This document shows, one piece after another, positions 1 to 7,507 of a stretch of 41,755 bases of DNA. Origin of the DNA: Nocardia thailandica NBRC 100428 (GTDB lineage: Bacteria; Actinomycetota; Actinomycetes; Mycobacteriales; Mycobacteriaceae); the NCBI RefSeq assembly GCF_000308795.1, contig NZ_BAGK01000159.1, forward strand, positions 1 to 41,755, written 5' to 3'. The notes under the pieces were generated by a model that saw nothing but the letters and a program-made list of their open reading frames with translations, was not told the origin of the DNA and did not search any database. Positions within the stretch are counted from its first letter, which is position 1, and each line of letters begins with the position of its first letter. The position numbers and the translations under genes are program-made.

Positions 1-266
1 AAGGAGAAGTCGCAGCAGCCCGCGCCGCCCGGACCCGAGACGGGACAGGTGGCGGGCACCCGGTCGGGCGAGCCCTCCAGGATCTCCACGGCCTCGGCCC
101 GGCAGAACGACCCGCCGCGATCCTCGGTCACCCGGGCGCGCACCAGCTCCCCCGGCAGGCCGTGCCGCACGAACAGCACCCGGCCCTCGTGCCGGGCGAC
201 GCAGAACCCGCCGTGCCCGGGCGGACCGAGCCGGACCTCGAATTCGGCGCCGCGCCAATCGGTCAC
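1..266 (-). CDS. TRAM-domain class I SAM-dependent RNA methyltransferase, N-terminal part only
   Basis: Partial gene: about 88 N-terminal codons are present and the rest lies beyond the left edge. Reading from the GTG start, the protein begins VTDWRGAEFEVRLGPPGHGG and continues through a short beta-barrel with RVLFVRHGLPGE, the usual pattern of a TRAM RNA-binding domain in RumA/TrmA-type 5-methyluridine methyltransferases. Near the cut end lies a cysteine cluster, CPVSGPGGAGCCDFS, at the place where RumA-like enzymes carry iron-sulfur ligands. The start GTG overlaps the stop of the upstream permease gene in a GTGA junction, so the two are probably translationally coupled. The M. tuberculosis counterpart next to the same permease is Rv2689c (from memory). 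The catalytic domain is not visible, so the modified RNA cannot be named. Confidence 0.85.
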   Translation of the reverse strand, partial: MTDWRGAEFEVRLGPPGHGGFCVARHEGRVLFVRHGLPGELVRARVTEDRGGSFCRAEAVEILEGSPDRVPATCPVSGPGGAGCCDFS

Positions 267-2272
267 GGCCTGCGCCCCGAATCCTCGAAGCCGCGCCGCA
301 CCGACCCGGGCGCGTGCACGTCCACGCCCTGCTTGGCCCGCGTCGAGGAGCTCAGCTGCCACGGCACGCTGGTCACCATCACGCCGGGCTCGAACAGCAG
401 CCTGCCCTTGAGCCGCAGCGCGGACTGGTTGTGCAGCACCTGCTCCCACCAGTGACCGACGACGTACTCGGGGATGAACACCGTCACCACGTCGCGCGGG
501 GAGTCCCGGCGCACCCGCTTGACGTAGTCGAGCACCGGCTTGGTGATCTCGCGATACGGCGACTCGATCACCTTCAGCGGCACGTTGATCTCGCTGTTCT
601 CCCACTCGCGCACCAGCTTGCGGGTGTCGGCGTCGTCGACGTTGACGGTGATCGCCTCGAGGGTGTCGGGGCGGGTGGCGCGGGCGTAGGCCAGGGCGCG
701 GCGGGTCGGCAGATGCAGCTTGGACACCAGCACGATCGAATGCGTGCGGCTGGGCAGCACGCCGTCCCACTCGTGCTCGTCGAGCTCGCGGGCCACCGAG
801 TCGTAGTGCCGGTGGATCATCTTCATCACGATGAAGATCGCCACCATGGTGAAGATCGCGATGTAGGCGCCCGCGAAGAACTTGGTGATCAGCACGATGA
901 TCAGCACCGTGCCGGTCGCGGTCAGGCCGATCGCGTTGATCACCCGCGACCGCTTCATCCGCGACCGCACCGCCGGGTCGGTCTCGGTGCGCAGCAGGCG
1001 CGTCCAGTGCCGCAGCATGCCGGTCTGGCTGAGCACGAACGAGACGAACACGCCGACGATGTAGAGCTGGATGAGCTTGGTCACCTCGGCGCCGAACAGC
1101 ACGACGAACGCGATCGCCGCGCCCGAGAGGAACAGGATGCCGTTGGAGAAGGCCAGCCGGTCGCCGCGGGTGTGCAGCTGGCGCGGCAGGTAGCGGTCCT
1201 GCGCCAGGATCGAGCCGAGCACCGGGAAACCGTTGAACGCGGTGTTGGCCGCGAGCACCAGGATCAGCGCGGTGACGATGGTGATGAAGAAGAAGCCGAT
1301 CGGGAAGCCGTGGAACACCGACTCCGCCAGCTGGGCGATCAGCGTCTTCTGGTGGTAGTCGGCCGGCGCGCCGATCAGGTCCTCGGTGTCGTGGGCGTAG
1401 ACGATGCCCAGCTTGCGGGCCAGGATGATGATGCCCATCAGCAGCACGATCGCGATGCTGCCCAGCATGAGCAGCGTGGTCGCCGCGTTGCGCGACTTGG
1501 GTTTCCGGAACGCGGGCACGCCGTTGCTGATGGCCTCGACACCGGTCAGCGCCGCGCAGCCGGAGGAGAAGGCGCGGGCGATGAGGAAGGCGAAGGCCAG
1601 CCCGTAGAGGTGCTCGTCCTCGGCCTTCAGCTCGAACCCGGCCGACTCCGCGTGCAGGTCCGCGCCGAGGACGTACACCTGGAACAGCCCCCAGCCGAGC
1701 ATGATGAACATGCCGAAGATGAACGCGTAGGTCGGGATCGCGAACGCCGTGCCCGACTCGCGCACCCCGCGCAGGTTGATCGCGGTCAGGATCGCGATCG
1801 CCACCACCGCGAACAGCACCTTGTGCGTGGCCACGAACGGGACCGCCGACCCGATGTTGGAGGCCGCCGAGGAGATCGACACCGCCACCGTGAGCACGTA
1901 GTCGACCAGCAGCGCCGAGCCCACCGTCAGGCCCGCGTTGGGGCCGATGTTGACCGTGGCGACCTCGTAGTCGCCGCCGCCGGAGGGGTAGGCGTGCACG
2001 TTCTGCCGGTAGCTGGCGACGACCACCGCCATCACCGCGGCGACCGCGAGACCGACCCAGGGCGCGTACACGTAGGCGCCCACCCCGGCGACCGAGAGGA
2101 CGAGGAAGATCTCCTCCGGCGCGTAGGCCACCGAGGACATCGCGTCGGAGGCGAAAACCGGCAGGGCGATCCGTTTGGGGAGCAGGGTGTGACCCAGGGA
2201 ATCACTGCGGAACGGCCTGCCGAGCAGCGCGCGCTTGGCTGCGGTCGTCAACTTGGACACCGTTGGGAGCAT
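263..2272 (-). CDS. APC-superfamily permease, KimA-like potassium transporter (Rv2690c type)
   Basis: About 669 residues: twelve or so membrane helices in the first 480 residues, then a cytosolic domain of about 170 residues. It aligns by eye along its whole length with Bacillus subtilis KimA, a high-affinity K+/H+ symporter, including FASDAMSSVAY (Asp43 and Tyr50), LLVDYVLTVAVSIS, SSGCAALTGVEAIS, LAANTAFNGFP and HNQSALRLK. These segments hold the Asp/Tyr/Thr/Ser/Glu residues that bind K+ in KimA. Many databases call this family an amino acid permease. Divergence from two TrkA/RCK genes favours potassium. The start chosen is the ATG giving MLPTVSKL, preceded by GGAGGGG, and an upstream in-frame codon adds only four residues. 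The end overlaps the TRAM methyltransferase start by 4 bp. Substrate is inferred from homology and context. Confidence 0.88.
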   Translation of the reverse strand: MLPTVSKLTTAAKRALLGRPFRSDSLGHTLLPKRIALPVFASDAMSSVAYAPEEIFLVLSVAGVGAYVYAPWVGLAVAAVMAVVVASYRQNVHAYPSGGGDYEVATVNIGPNAGLTVGSALLVDYVLTVAVSISSAASNIGSAVPFVATHKVLFAVVAIAILTAINLRGVRESGTAFAIPTYAFIFGMFIMLGWGLFQVYVLGADLHAESAGFELKAEDEHLYGLAFAFLIARAFSSGCAALTGVEAISNGVPAFRKPKSRNAATTLLMLGSIAIVLLMGIIILARKLGIVYAHDTEDLIGAPADYHQKTLIAQLAESVFHGFPIGFFFITIVTALILVLAANTAFNGFPVLGSILAQDRYLPRQLHTRGDRLAFSNGILFLSGAAIAFVVLFGAEVTKLIQLYIVGVFVSFVLSQTGMLRHWTRLLRTETDPAVRSRMKRSRVINAIGLTATGTVLIIVLITKFFAGAYIAIFTMVAIFIVMKMIHRHYDSVARELDEHEWDGVLPSRTHSIVLVSKLHLPTRRALAYARATRPDTLEAITVNVDDADTRKLVREWENSEINVPLKVIESPYREITKPVLDYVKRVRRDSPRDVVTVFIPEYVVGHWWEQVLHNQSALRLKGRLLFEPGVMVTSVPWQLSSSTRAKQGVDVHAPGSVRRGFEDSGRRP

Positions 2273-2326
2273 AGGCCCCTCCACGCCGGTATGCCCGCGC
2301 GGCTCGGCGGCCCGCCGACGTGGGAG

Positions 2327-2332
2327 TAATGT
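2327..2332 (+). promoter_or_regulatory. Candidate -10 element for the ceoB-ceoC operon
   Basis: TAATGT lies in the divergent region between the permease and ceoB and matches the TANNNT actinobacterial -10 pattern. It would give a leader of roughly 90 nt before the GTG start. No clear -35 is visible, and I found no riboswitch-like fold in the leader. Confidence 0.35.
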
Positions 2333-2430
2333 TTCGCGCCGGATCGCCGCGGGAAAATGGGCGATGGGAGTGTCGGGCCTGTAGCGTCCAGGCGGACACC
2401 GTGGCCGGCCATGGAACGAGGTTTCTGAAG

Positions 2431-3096
2431 GTGTACGTAGTGATCATGGGGTGCGGCCGGGTCGGCTCGTCGCTGGCGCGCGCGCTGATCCGGGTGGGTC
2501 ACGAGGTCACGGTGATCGATCGCGACCCGACCGCCTTCCGCAGGCTCGGCGAGAACTTCACCGGGCAGGAGGTCGTCGGCGTCGGCTTCGACCGCGACGT
2601 GCTGACCAGGGCCGGGATCGAGCGGGCCGACGCGTTCGCCGCCGTGTCCTCCGGGGACAACTCCAACATCATCTCCGCGCGCGTCGCGCGCGAGATGTTC
2701 GGCGTCGAGCGCGTCGTGGCCCGCATCTACGACGCCAAACGCGCCGAAGTGTACGAGCGCCTCGGCATCCCGACCATCGCCACCGTGCCGTGGACGACCG
2801 ACCGGTTCCTGCGGACCCTCATCGGCGACAACTCCACCACGACCTGGCGCGAGCCGACCGGCGCGGTCGCGGTCACCCAGCTGACCCTGCACGAGGACTG
2901 GTTCGGCCGCACCGTGCGCGACCTGGAGCAGGCCCTCGGGGTGCGGGTGGCGTTCCTGCTGCGTTTCGGCCAGGGCGTGCTGCCGCAGAGCAAGACGATC
3001 GTGCAGGCCGACGACGTCGTCTACGTCGCGGCCACCTCCGGCACCGTCGGCGAGGCCGTCGCCCTGGCCGCCAAGGCCCCCGCGAGCGAGGACTGA
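2431..3096 (+). CDS. ceoB: TrkA-family potassium uptake regulator, first copy
   Basis: 221-residue cytosolic RCK protein. The N-terminal Rossmann NAD-binding fold begins VYVVIMGCGRVGSSLARAL, with the GxGxxG glycines, and the acidic residue ending beta-2 appears in TVIDRD. Residues from about 140 on form an RCK_C-type ligand domain (WFGRTVRDLEQ, then VQADDVVYVAA). Such proteins gate Trk/Ktr-type K+ transporters in response to nucleotides. The closest relative recalled is M. tuberculosis CeoB (Rv2691), which shares SSGDNSNIISAR and IPTIATVPWTTDR. The GTG at 2431 puts the protein start at the fold, as in that homolog, whereas the longer reading from 2320 adds 37 residues unlike any family member. 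It sits 5 bp ahead of ceoC and is divergent from the KimA-like permease. Confidence 0.92.
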   Translation: MYVVIMGCGRVGSSLARALIRVGHEVTVIDRDPTAFRRLGENFTGQEVVGVGFDRDVLTRAGIERADAFAAVSSGDNSNIISARVAREMFGVERVVARIYDAKRAEVYERLGIPTIATVPWTTDRFLRTLIGDNSTTTWREPTGAVAVTQLTLHEDWFGRTVRDLEQALGVRVAFLLRFGQGVLPQSKTIVQADDVVYVAATSGTVGEAVALAAKAPASED

Positions 3097-3101
3097 GAGA
3101 C

Positions 3102-3773
3102 ATGAAGGTTGCCATCGCAGGCGCGGGCGCGGTCGGACGATCCATCGCCAGGGAACTGCTGCGCGGCGGGCATCGCGTGATGCTGCTCGAACGTCAGCTC
3201 GATCACATCGACCCCGCCGCCATCCCGGACGCCACCTGGGTGCACGCCGACGCGTGCGAGCTCACGCTGCTGGAGAACGCCGACCTGTCGACCTACGAGG
3301 TGGTCATCGCCGCGACCGGCGACGACAAGGCCAATCTGGTGCACAGCCTGCTGGCCAAGACCGAGTTCGGGGTGCGGCGGGTGGTGGCGCGGGTCAACGA
3401 TCCGCGCAACGAATGGCTCTTCGACGCCTCGTGGGGCGTGGACGTCGCGGTCTCGACGCCGCGGCTGCTCGCCTCGCTGGTCGAGGAGGCGGTCTCGGTC
3501 GGTGACCTGGTGCGGCTGATGACCCTGCGGCAGGGTCAGGCCAACCTGGTGGAGATCACCCTGCCCACCGACACCGCCCTGGCGGGCAAGCCGGTGCGGT
3601 CGCTGAGCCTGCCGCGCGACACCGCGCTGGTCACCATCCTGCGCGGCGGCCGGGTCATCGTGCCCCAGGCCGACGACCCGTTCGAGGGTGAGGACGAACT
3701 GCTCTTCGTGACCTCGGTCGAGGCCGAGGAGGACCTGCGGCTGACCCTGGCCGGACACGGCGTCAAACCGTAA
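3102..3773 (+). CDS. ceoC: TrkA-family potassium uptake regulator, second copy
   Basis: 223 residues, same two-domain RCK architecture as its neighbour: MKVAIAGAGAVGRSIARELL is the nucleotide-binding loop, ATGDDKANLVHSLLAK follows the central strands, and the C-terminal part (LPTDTALAGKPVRSLSLP, then EDELLFVT) is the RCK_C domain. The ATG follows the ceoB stop by five bases, so the two should be co-translated and probably assemble into a mixed RCK ring. Neither protein has membrane helices, and the only pore in reach is the divergent KimA-like permease, since no TrkH/TrkG gene lies in the window. This corresponds to CeoC/TrkB, Rv2692. The role in K+ uptake follows from the family; partnership with the permease is inferred. 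Confidence 0.92.
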   Translation: MKVAIAGAGAVGRSIARELLRGGHRVMLLERQLDHIDPAAIPDATWVHADACELTLLENADLSTYEVVIAATGDDKANLVHSLLAKTEFGVRRVVARVNDPRNEWLFDASWGVDVAVSTPRLLASLVEEAVSVGDLVRLMTLRQGQANLVEITLPTDTALAGKPVRSLSLPRDTALVTILRGGRVIVPQADDPFEGEDELLFVTSVEAEEDLRLTLAGHGVKP

Positions 3774-3806
3774 CTCCCCGATACGGTTCCACCCGGCCCG
3801 GACAAT

Positions 3807-4436
3807 TCAGGAAGCCAGCTTCAGCTCGGCGCGCAGCTTGTTGAGCGCGCGGTGCTGCATGACCCGGACCACGCCCGGGCTGGTGCCGATCGCCTCGGCG
3901 GTCTGCGCGGCGCTCCAGCCGAGCACGATGCGCATGACCAGCACCTCGCGGTGGGTGGGGGCCAGCACCTTCATCAGTTCGCGGGTCGCCACGCGGCGCT
4001 CCGAGGCCAGCGCCCAGTCCTCGGGGCCCGCGGCCGAGGTGGCGGTGTCGGGCAGGTCCGCCATCGGGTAGGCGGTGTGCTGGCCGCGGCGGAACGCGTC
4101 GGACACCTTGTTCGCGGCGATGCCGTAGACGAAGGCAAGGAACGACTTGCCCTGGTCGCGGTAGCGCGGGATGGCGGTGACGGTGGCGATCAGCACCTCC
4201 TGGGTGACGTCGTCCACGGTCACGGTCAGGTGGGCGGTGTTGCCCATGCGCGCCGAGCAGTAGCGGCGCACCAGCGGGTGGACCATCCGGACGATCTCGG
4301 CCACGGCGGCACGGTCACCGGCGGCGGCCGGGCCGATCAGCGCGTCGAGCTCGGCCGCGACGCGCTTGCTCTCCGACAGGGCGGCGGAGGAGGCGGTCTT
4401 CGACGAAGCGCCGGTGTGGCGGTGCTGAGCGGCCAT
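3807..4436 (-). CDS. RNA polymerase sigma factor of the SigD/ShbA type (ECF-like)
   Basis: 209 residues with sigma region 2 (VDDVTQEVLIATVTAIPRYR, then FLAFVYGIAANKVSDAFRR) and region 4 (LAPTHREVLVMRIVLGWSAAQTAEAIG, with the helix-turn-helix running into QHRALNKL). It resembles M. tuberculosis SigD and the Streptomyces sigma factor ShbA, and the data here do not separate the two. The ATG giving MAAQHRHT is preceded by AAAGGA at 9 nt, and an upstream codon at 4547 has no comparable site. The first 50 residues are Ala/Ser/Thr-rich. No anti-sigma gene is adjacent, unlike sigD of M. tuberculosis, which lies beside its regulator. Its place between ceoC and DUF3159 differs from the mycobacterial order, where those two are neighbours. 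Confidence 0.85.
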   Translation of the reverse strand: MAAQHRHTGASSKTASSAALSESKRVAAELDALIGPAAAGDRAAVAEIVRMVHPLVRRYCSARMGNTAHLTVTVDDVTQEVLIATVTAIPRYRDQGKSFLAFVYGIAANKVSDAFRRGQHTAYPMADLPDTATSAAGPEDWALASERRVATRELMKVLAPTHREVLVMRIVLGWSAAQTAEAIGTSPGVVRVMQHRALNKLRAELKLAS

Positions 4437-4500
4437 GTCCGGGTGTCCTTTCACGTTCACGATCACTGTGTTTCCTTGCGACACATCAATCGTGCGACGA

Positions 4501-4514
4501 TCCGGACGTCCGGA
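4501..4514. promoter_or_regulatory. Perfect 14-bp palindrome upstream of the SigD-like gene
   Basis: TCCGGACGTCCGGA reads identically on both strands and lies 64 bp upstream of the sigma-factor start, in the 126-bp gap after DUF3159. Close by, GTCGCA occurs twice in direct orientation on the minus strand. A dimeric regulator site is plausible but unproven. Confidence 0.4.
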
Positions 4515-4527
4515 GTAGACACCCCAG

Positions 4528-4545
4528 GGTGGGTACTCACCCACC
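4528..4545. terminator. 7-bp stem-loop after the DUF3159 gene
   Basis: GGTGGGT-ACTC-ACCCACC forms a 7-bp stem with a 4-nt loop just downstream of the DUF3159 stop on the minus strand. There is no T-run, so it may be a weak terminator or an operator for the SigD-like gene. Confidence 0.35.
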
Positions 4546-4562
4546 ACCCGAGGTGGAGCGGG

Positions 4563-5345
4563 TCACCCTGCGGGGTGAGTCGGGGTGGTCCCCGCGGGGG
4601 ATGCGGCGCCGGTCTCGCCGGCCCGCGTGCCCTTGGCGACGGGCAGGTGGCCCGCCCGGCGCACCGCCCAGACGGTGACGACCAGCGCGACGCCGGTCAG
4701 CGGCCAGCCCATGGCGATGCGCGCGGCGGCCAGCCAGCCCGTGTGGTCGGTGTCGTAGAGCTGCGACTGGACCAGGTAGCGGGCGGCGAAGACGGCCACC
4801 CAGACCACCGTGGCCACGTCGTAGAGCCTGCGCGCGCGGCGGTCGGCGCGCCAGCCGCCGCCGTGGCCGTTCAGCGCACCCCAGATCACGCCGACCAGGG
4901 GCCGGCGCAGCAGGATCGAGGCGGCGAACACGCCCGCGTAGACCAGGCTGGTGTAGATGCCGAACAGGAAGAAGCCCTTGGCCTCCCCCATCCGGTAGGC
5001 GATGAACGCGCACACCCCGACGCCGAGGAAACCGGAGATCGCCGGCTGGACGGCCTCGCGCCGGAACAGGCGCCAGACCAGCACCGCGCCCGCGACACCG
5101 AGCGACGCCCAGATCGCGGCGGTGAGCCCGGCGAAGGTGTTGACCGGCACGAAGACCAGCACCGGAAGAGTGGAGTAGATCAGCCCCGCGAAGCCGCCCA
5201 TCTGCTCGAGCAGGGTCTGCTCGGCGCGCTCGATCTCACGATCGGTCTCCGGGTCGGCCACGGCGACCGGCGCGTCGGGTACCGCGGCCGGCAGCACGAG
5301 GGTGGGTTCGGAGTCCGCAGTGCGGTCGTCGTCGCTCGAGGGCAT
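4563..5345 (-). CDS. DUF3159 integral membrane protein
   Basis: 260 residues. An acidic, Ala/Pro-rich N-terminus (about residues 1-45) is followed by an amphipathic stretch with EQTLLEQMGGFAGLIYSTLP, typical of the DUF3159 entry. Five or six membrane helices follow, with VLVFVPVNTFAGL, AISGFLGVGVCAFIAYRMG and FFLFGIYTSLVYAGVFA visible, and the Ala/Pro/Thr tail is cytosolic or disordered. The start is three bases after the OB-fold gene, so the two are co-transcribed. The counterpart is M. tuberculosis Rv2693c (from memory). No biochemical function is established. Pairing with a small OB-fold protein and closeness to the potassium genes are the only clues. Confidence 0.85.
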   Translation of the reverse strand: MPSSDDDRTADSEPTLVLPAAVPDAPVAVADPETDREIERAEQTLLEQMGGFAGLIYSTLPVLVFVPVNTFAGLTAAIWASLGVAGAVLVWRLFRREAVQPAISGFLGVGVCAFIAYRMGEAKGFFLFGIYTSLVYAGVFAASILLRRPLVGVIWGALNGHGGGWRADRRARRLYDVATVVWVAVFAARYLVQSQLYDTDHTGWLAAARIAMGWPLTGVALVVTVWAVRRAGHLPVAKGTRAGETGAASPAGTTPTHPAG

Positions 5346-5348
5346 ACG

Positions 5349-5756
5349 TCAGCTGTTCCCGCGCAATTCGTAGTAGGGGTTGAAGATCACCTTGCGGCCG
5401 TCGCGGTCGCCGACGCGGCCGCGGACCAGGATCCGCCTGCCCGGTTCGATGCCCGGGATGCGACGGCGGCCGATCCACACCAGGGTGATGGTGTCGGTGC
5501 CGTCGAAGAACTCCGCCTGCAGGGTCGCCCCCGCCGATTTGGGACAGGCCTCCACGCTGCGCAGCCTGCCCAGCATCGAGACCTCCTCACCGCGGCGACA
5601 GTCCGAGGCCCGGCAGGCGCCGGAGGCGTCGGCCGTCTCGGCGAGCTCCTCGGCGTCGAGCTGATCGAGATCCTCGGTCAGCCTGCGGCTCAGCCGACGG
5701 AAATACCCCGAGGCGGTACTCGCCCCCGACTTGTTTCCGCCCGTGGATGGCGACAT
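5349..5756 (-). CDS. OB-fold nucleic-acid-binding protein (Rv2694c type)
   Basis: 135 residues. The N-terminal 45 are Ser/Arg-rich with a short amphipathic helix (GYFRRLSRRLTEDLDQLDAE). The C-terminal 80 look like a compact OB fold: MLGRLRSVEACP, LQAEFFDGTDTITLVWIGRR, GIEPGRRILVRGRVG and KVIFNPYYEL form the five-strand order seen in RecG-wedge/tRNA-anticodon-like OB domains. The ATG is the first codon of the transcript region shared with the divergent hydrolase promoter. It is first in a minus-strand operon with the DUF3159 gene. Binding to single-stranded nucleic acid is a family-level expectation, not shown here. Confidence 0.8.
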   Translation of the reverse strand: MSPSTGGNKSGASTASGYFRRLSRRLTEDLDQLDAEELAETADASGACRASDCRRGEEVSMLGRLRSVEACPKSAGATLQAEFFDGTDTITLVWIGRRRIPGIEPGRRILVRGRVGDRDGRKVIFNPYYELRGNS

Positions 5757-5817
5757 GGCACGCTACTCCTGTTGTTGGCCGTACAAAGCCACTGTAGATG
5801 GGCAAACGCCCGGCCGC

Positions 5818-5832
5818 TACGCTCCCCTGGTG
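5818..5832 (+). promoter_or_regulatory. Leaderless promoter of the alpha/beta hydrolase gene
   Basis: TACGCT, six bases, then GTG. A transcript starting about seven bases after a TANNNT box would begin on the start codon itself. The same geometry recurs at 8069 and 9304. Confidence 0.6.
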
Positions 5833-6561
5833 TTCGACACCACACCCCAGGTCACCGTGGTCGCCCTGCCCGGCACCGGTTCCGACGCGCCCTTCGCCGC
5901 AGCGGCTTTCGCGTCCGCGGCGCGGGCCAGGGGGCTGCGCTGCCGGGCCGTGCGGCCCGACCCGCGCGCGGTGATCGACAGCTACAGGGCCGCTCTGGAC
6001 GCGGCCGCGCAGGAAGGCCCCGTGCTGGCAGCCGGGATCTCCCTCGGCGCCGCGGTGGCCCTGGACTGGGCAAGCACCCACCCGGGCGCGGCGGTGGCCG
6101 TGGTGGCCGCGCTACCCGCCTGGACGGGCCCCGGCACCGACGGCTGCCCCGCCGCGCTGAGCGCTTCGGTTACCGCCGGGCAACTGCGCGCCGACGGGCT
6201 CGAGCCCGTGCTGGCCGCCGTCCACGCCACCAGCCCCGCCTGGCTGGCCGCCGCCCTCGACCGCGCCTGGCGCAGTCACTGGCCCGACCTGCCCGCCGCC
6301 CTCGACGAGGCCGCCGCCTACGCCTGGCCCACCCCCGCCGAGCTGGCCGCCGTCCCGGTCCCCGTCGCCGTCGTCGGCGCCGTCGACGACCCCGTCCACC
6401 CCGTCGCCGTCGCCGAACGCTGGCACGCGCTGCTCCCCCACGCGGGCCTGCGCCGCGTCACGCTGGAGGAGATCGGCGCCGACCCCGGCGTCCTCGGCGA
6501 CCACGGGATGGCGATCCTCGAGGAACTGAATGTCCTGGAGACACGCGCCGCCCCGCGCTGA
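5830..6561 (+). CDS. Alpha/beta hydrolase-fold protein (Rv2695 type)
   Basis: 243 residues. VTVVALPGTGSD holds the oxyanion-hole loop, AAGISLGAAVALDW is the nucleophile elbow with Ser71 in G-I-S-L-G, VPVAVVGAVDDPVHP supplies the acid, and GDHG near the C-terminus supplies the histidine, so the catalytic triad looks complete. The substrate is unknown. No signal peptide or membrane segment is visible, so the protein should be cytosolic. The GTG start is supported by a leaderless promoter; the longer reading from 5731 would run back through the promoter and into the OB-fold gene. It is divergent from the OB-fold/DUF3159 operon and convergent with DUF3710 at a 52-bp gap. The region is unusually rich in GCC/GTC codons toward the 3' end. 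Confidence 0.82.
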   Translation: MFDTTPQVTVVALPGTGSDAPFAAAAFASAARARGLRCRAVRPDPRAVIDSYRAALDAAAQEGPVLAAGISLGAAVALDWASTHPGAAVAVVAALPAWTGPGTDGCPAALSASVTAGQLRADGLEPVLAAVHATSPAWLAAALDRAWRSHWPDLPAALDEAAAYAWPTPAELAAVPVPVAVVGAVDDPVHPVAVAERWHALLPHAGLRRVTLEEIGADPGVLGDHGMAILEELNVLETRAAPR

Positions 6562-6613
6562 CGACGTGCGCGCGGCGCGGATCAGCCCGATCGCGCGCCC
6601 CGGCGCACCGCGC

Positions 6614-7507
6614 TCACAACCCCAGTTGCTGCATCGCCGATCCGCCCGCGCCGCGGCGGGGCTCGTCGGGGAGCTTCGGCGGGAGGACCGGCTGCGGCGG
6701 CGCCGTCTGCGCGGCGGCCTGGGCGGCGGCGGCCTGCTGCGCCGCGGCGACCTGCTGGGCGTGGGCGGCGGCGAGCTGCTCGGCGAGTTCCTTGGGCAGG
6801 ACGACCGGGAGCGGGTCGCGCACGGGCAACGGATCGGTGCCGCGACGGACCACGGTCTGGGCCAGGACGGCCCGGGCCGCGACGACCAGCGGGCTGCCCT
6901 CCTCGACCGAACCCGGGTGGCCCGCCGCGACGAGGCGCAGCATCCAGCGCGGGCCGTCGACGCCCACGAACCGCAGGTCGGCGGTCTCGGTGACCGCGCG
7001 GACCTCCCGGCCCCACGGACCGGTCTCGACCGCGACCTTCGCGCCGTCGCCGCGCAGGGAGTCGGCGAGGTCGGCGGCGACCGTGCGCCACTGGCCGCCG
7101 GACTTCGGGGCGGCGTAGGCGGCGACGGTGAGCCTGCCGTTCTCCGTGGCCAGGTGCACGGCCTGCGGGGTCCCGTCGGGGCTCATCTCGACCTGGAGCT
7201 GGCCGCCGTCGGGGACGGGGATCAGGACCGAGCCGAGATCGAGGCGCTGGCCGAGGTCGATCACGCCCTCGGCCTCGGTGATGTCGTAGGGGCCCGCCGG
7301 GGCACTCACCGGCGCGGGCGGCTCGTCGAAGGTGCCGTACACGCGCTCGTCGGTGGGCGACTCGTCGAAGTCGTAGTCGTAGTCGTCGGCATCGCCGTAC
7401 TCGGCGTCCGCGTAGTCCTGCTCGGCCGGGCCGCCGGAGTAGTCGGGGTAGCGGTCGTCGTCGCGGTCGCGCCGGGAGCGCTTCTTCTTGCCGCCGAAGA
7501 GCGCCAT
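6614..7507 (-). CDS. DUF3710 protein
   Basis: 297 residues. [13 protein letters not shown] is a basic start. It is followed by an Asp/Tyr-rich low-complexity stretch to about residue 52 (many DY and DD pairs), then a globular DUF3710 domain from about 60 to 235 (GPYDITEAEGVIDLGQRLDLGS, GGQWRTVAADLADSLR, VDGPRWMLRL). The tail is Ala/Gln-rich with runs of QQAAAAQAAA, probably a coiled or disordered region. The ATG overlaps the dut stop in TGATG, with AAGGAGG just upstream, so translation is coupled to dut. This corresponds to Rv2696c next to dut in mycobacteria. No function is known. Confidence 0.87.
   Translation of the reverse strand: MALFGGKKKRSRRDRDDDRYPDYSGGPAEQDYADAEYGDADDYDYDFDESPTDERVYGTFDEPPAPVSAPAGPYDITEAEGVIDLGQRLDLGSVLIPVPDGGQLQVEMSPDGTPQAVHLATENGRLTVAAYAAPKSGGQWRTVAADLADSLRGDGAKVAVETGPWGREVRAVTETADLRFVGVDGPRWMLRLVAAGHPGSVEEGSPLVVAARAVLAQTVVRRGTDPLPVRDPLPVVLPKELAEQLAAAHAQQVAAAQQAAAAQAAAQTAPPQPVLPPKLPDEPRRGAGGSAMQQLGL

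Noticed and set aside
314..2329. 671-codon open frame on the plus strand opposite the permease gene
   Set aside because: It is rich in His/Arg/Gly/Asp with no domain, exactly what the complement of a high-GC coding gene produces. The minus-strand permease has clear family motifs.
2320..2430. Longer start for CeoB
   Set aside because: The added 37 residues have no counterpart in CeoB homologs, and the Rossmann strand starts right after the GTG at 2431. A GAACGAGG site also lies nine bases before it.
2333..2430. K+-linked riboswitch (c-di-AMP ydaO type) upstream of ceoB
   Set aside because: The leader is only about 90 nt, too short for that class, and I see no conserved pseudoknot elements.
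3852..7118. 1088-codon open frame on the plus strand crossing several genes
   Set aside because: It spans the sigma factor, DUF3159, OB-fold and hydrolase genes in other frames and ends in low-complexity Arg-rich sequence. It is a GC artefact.
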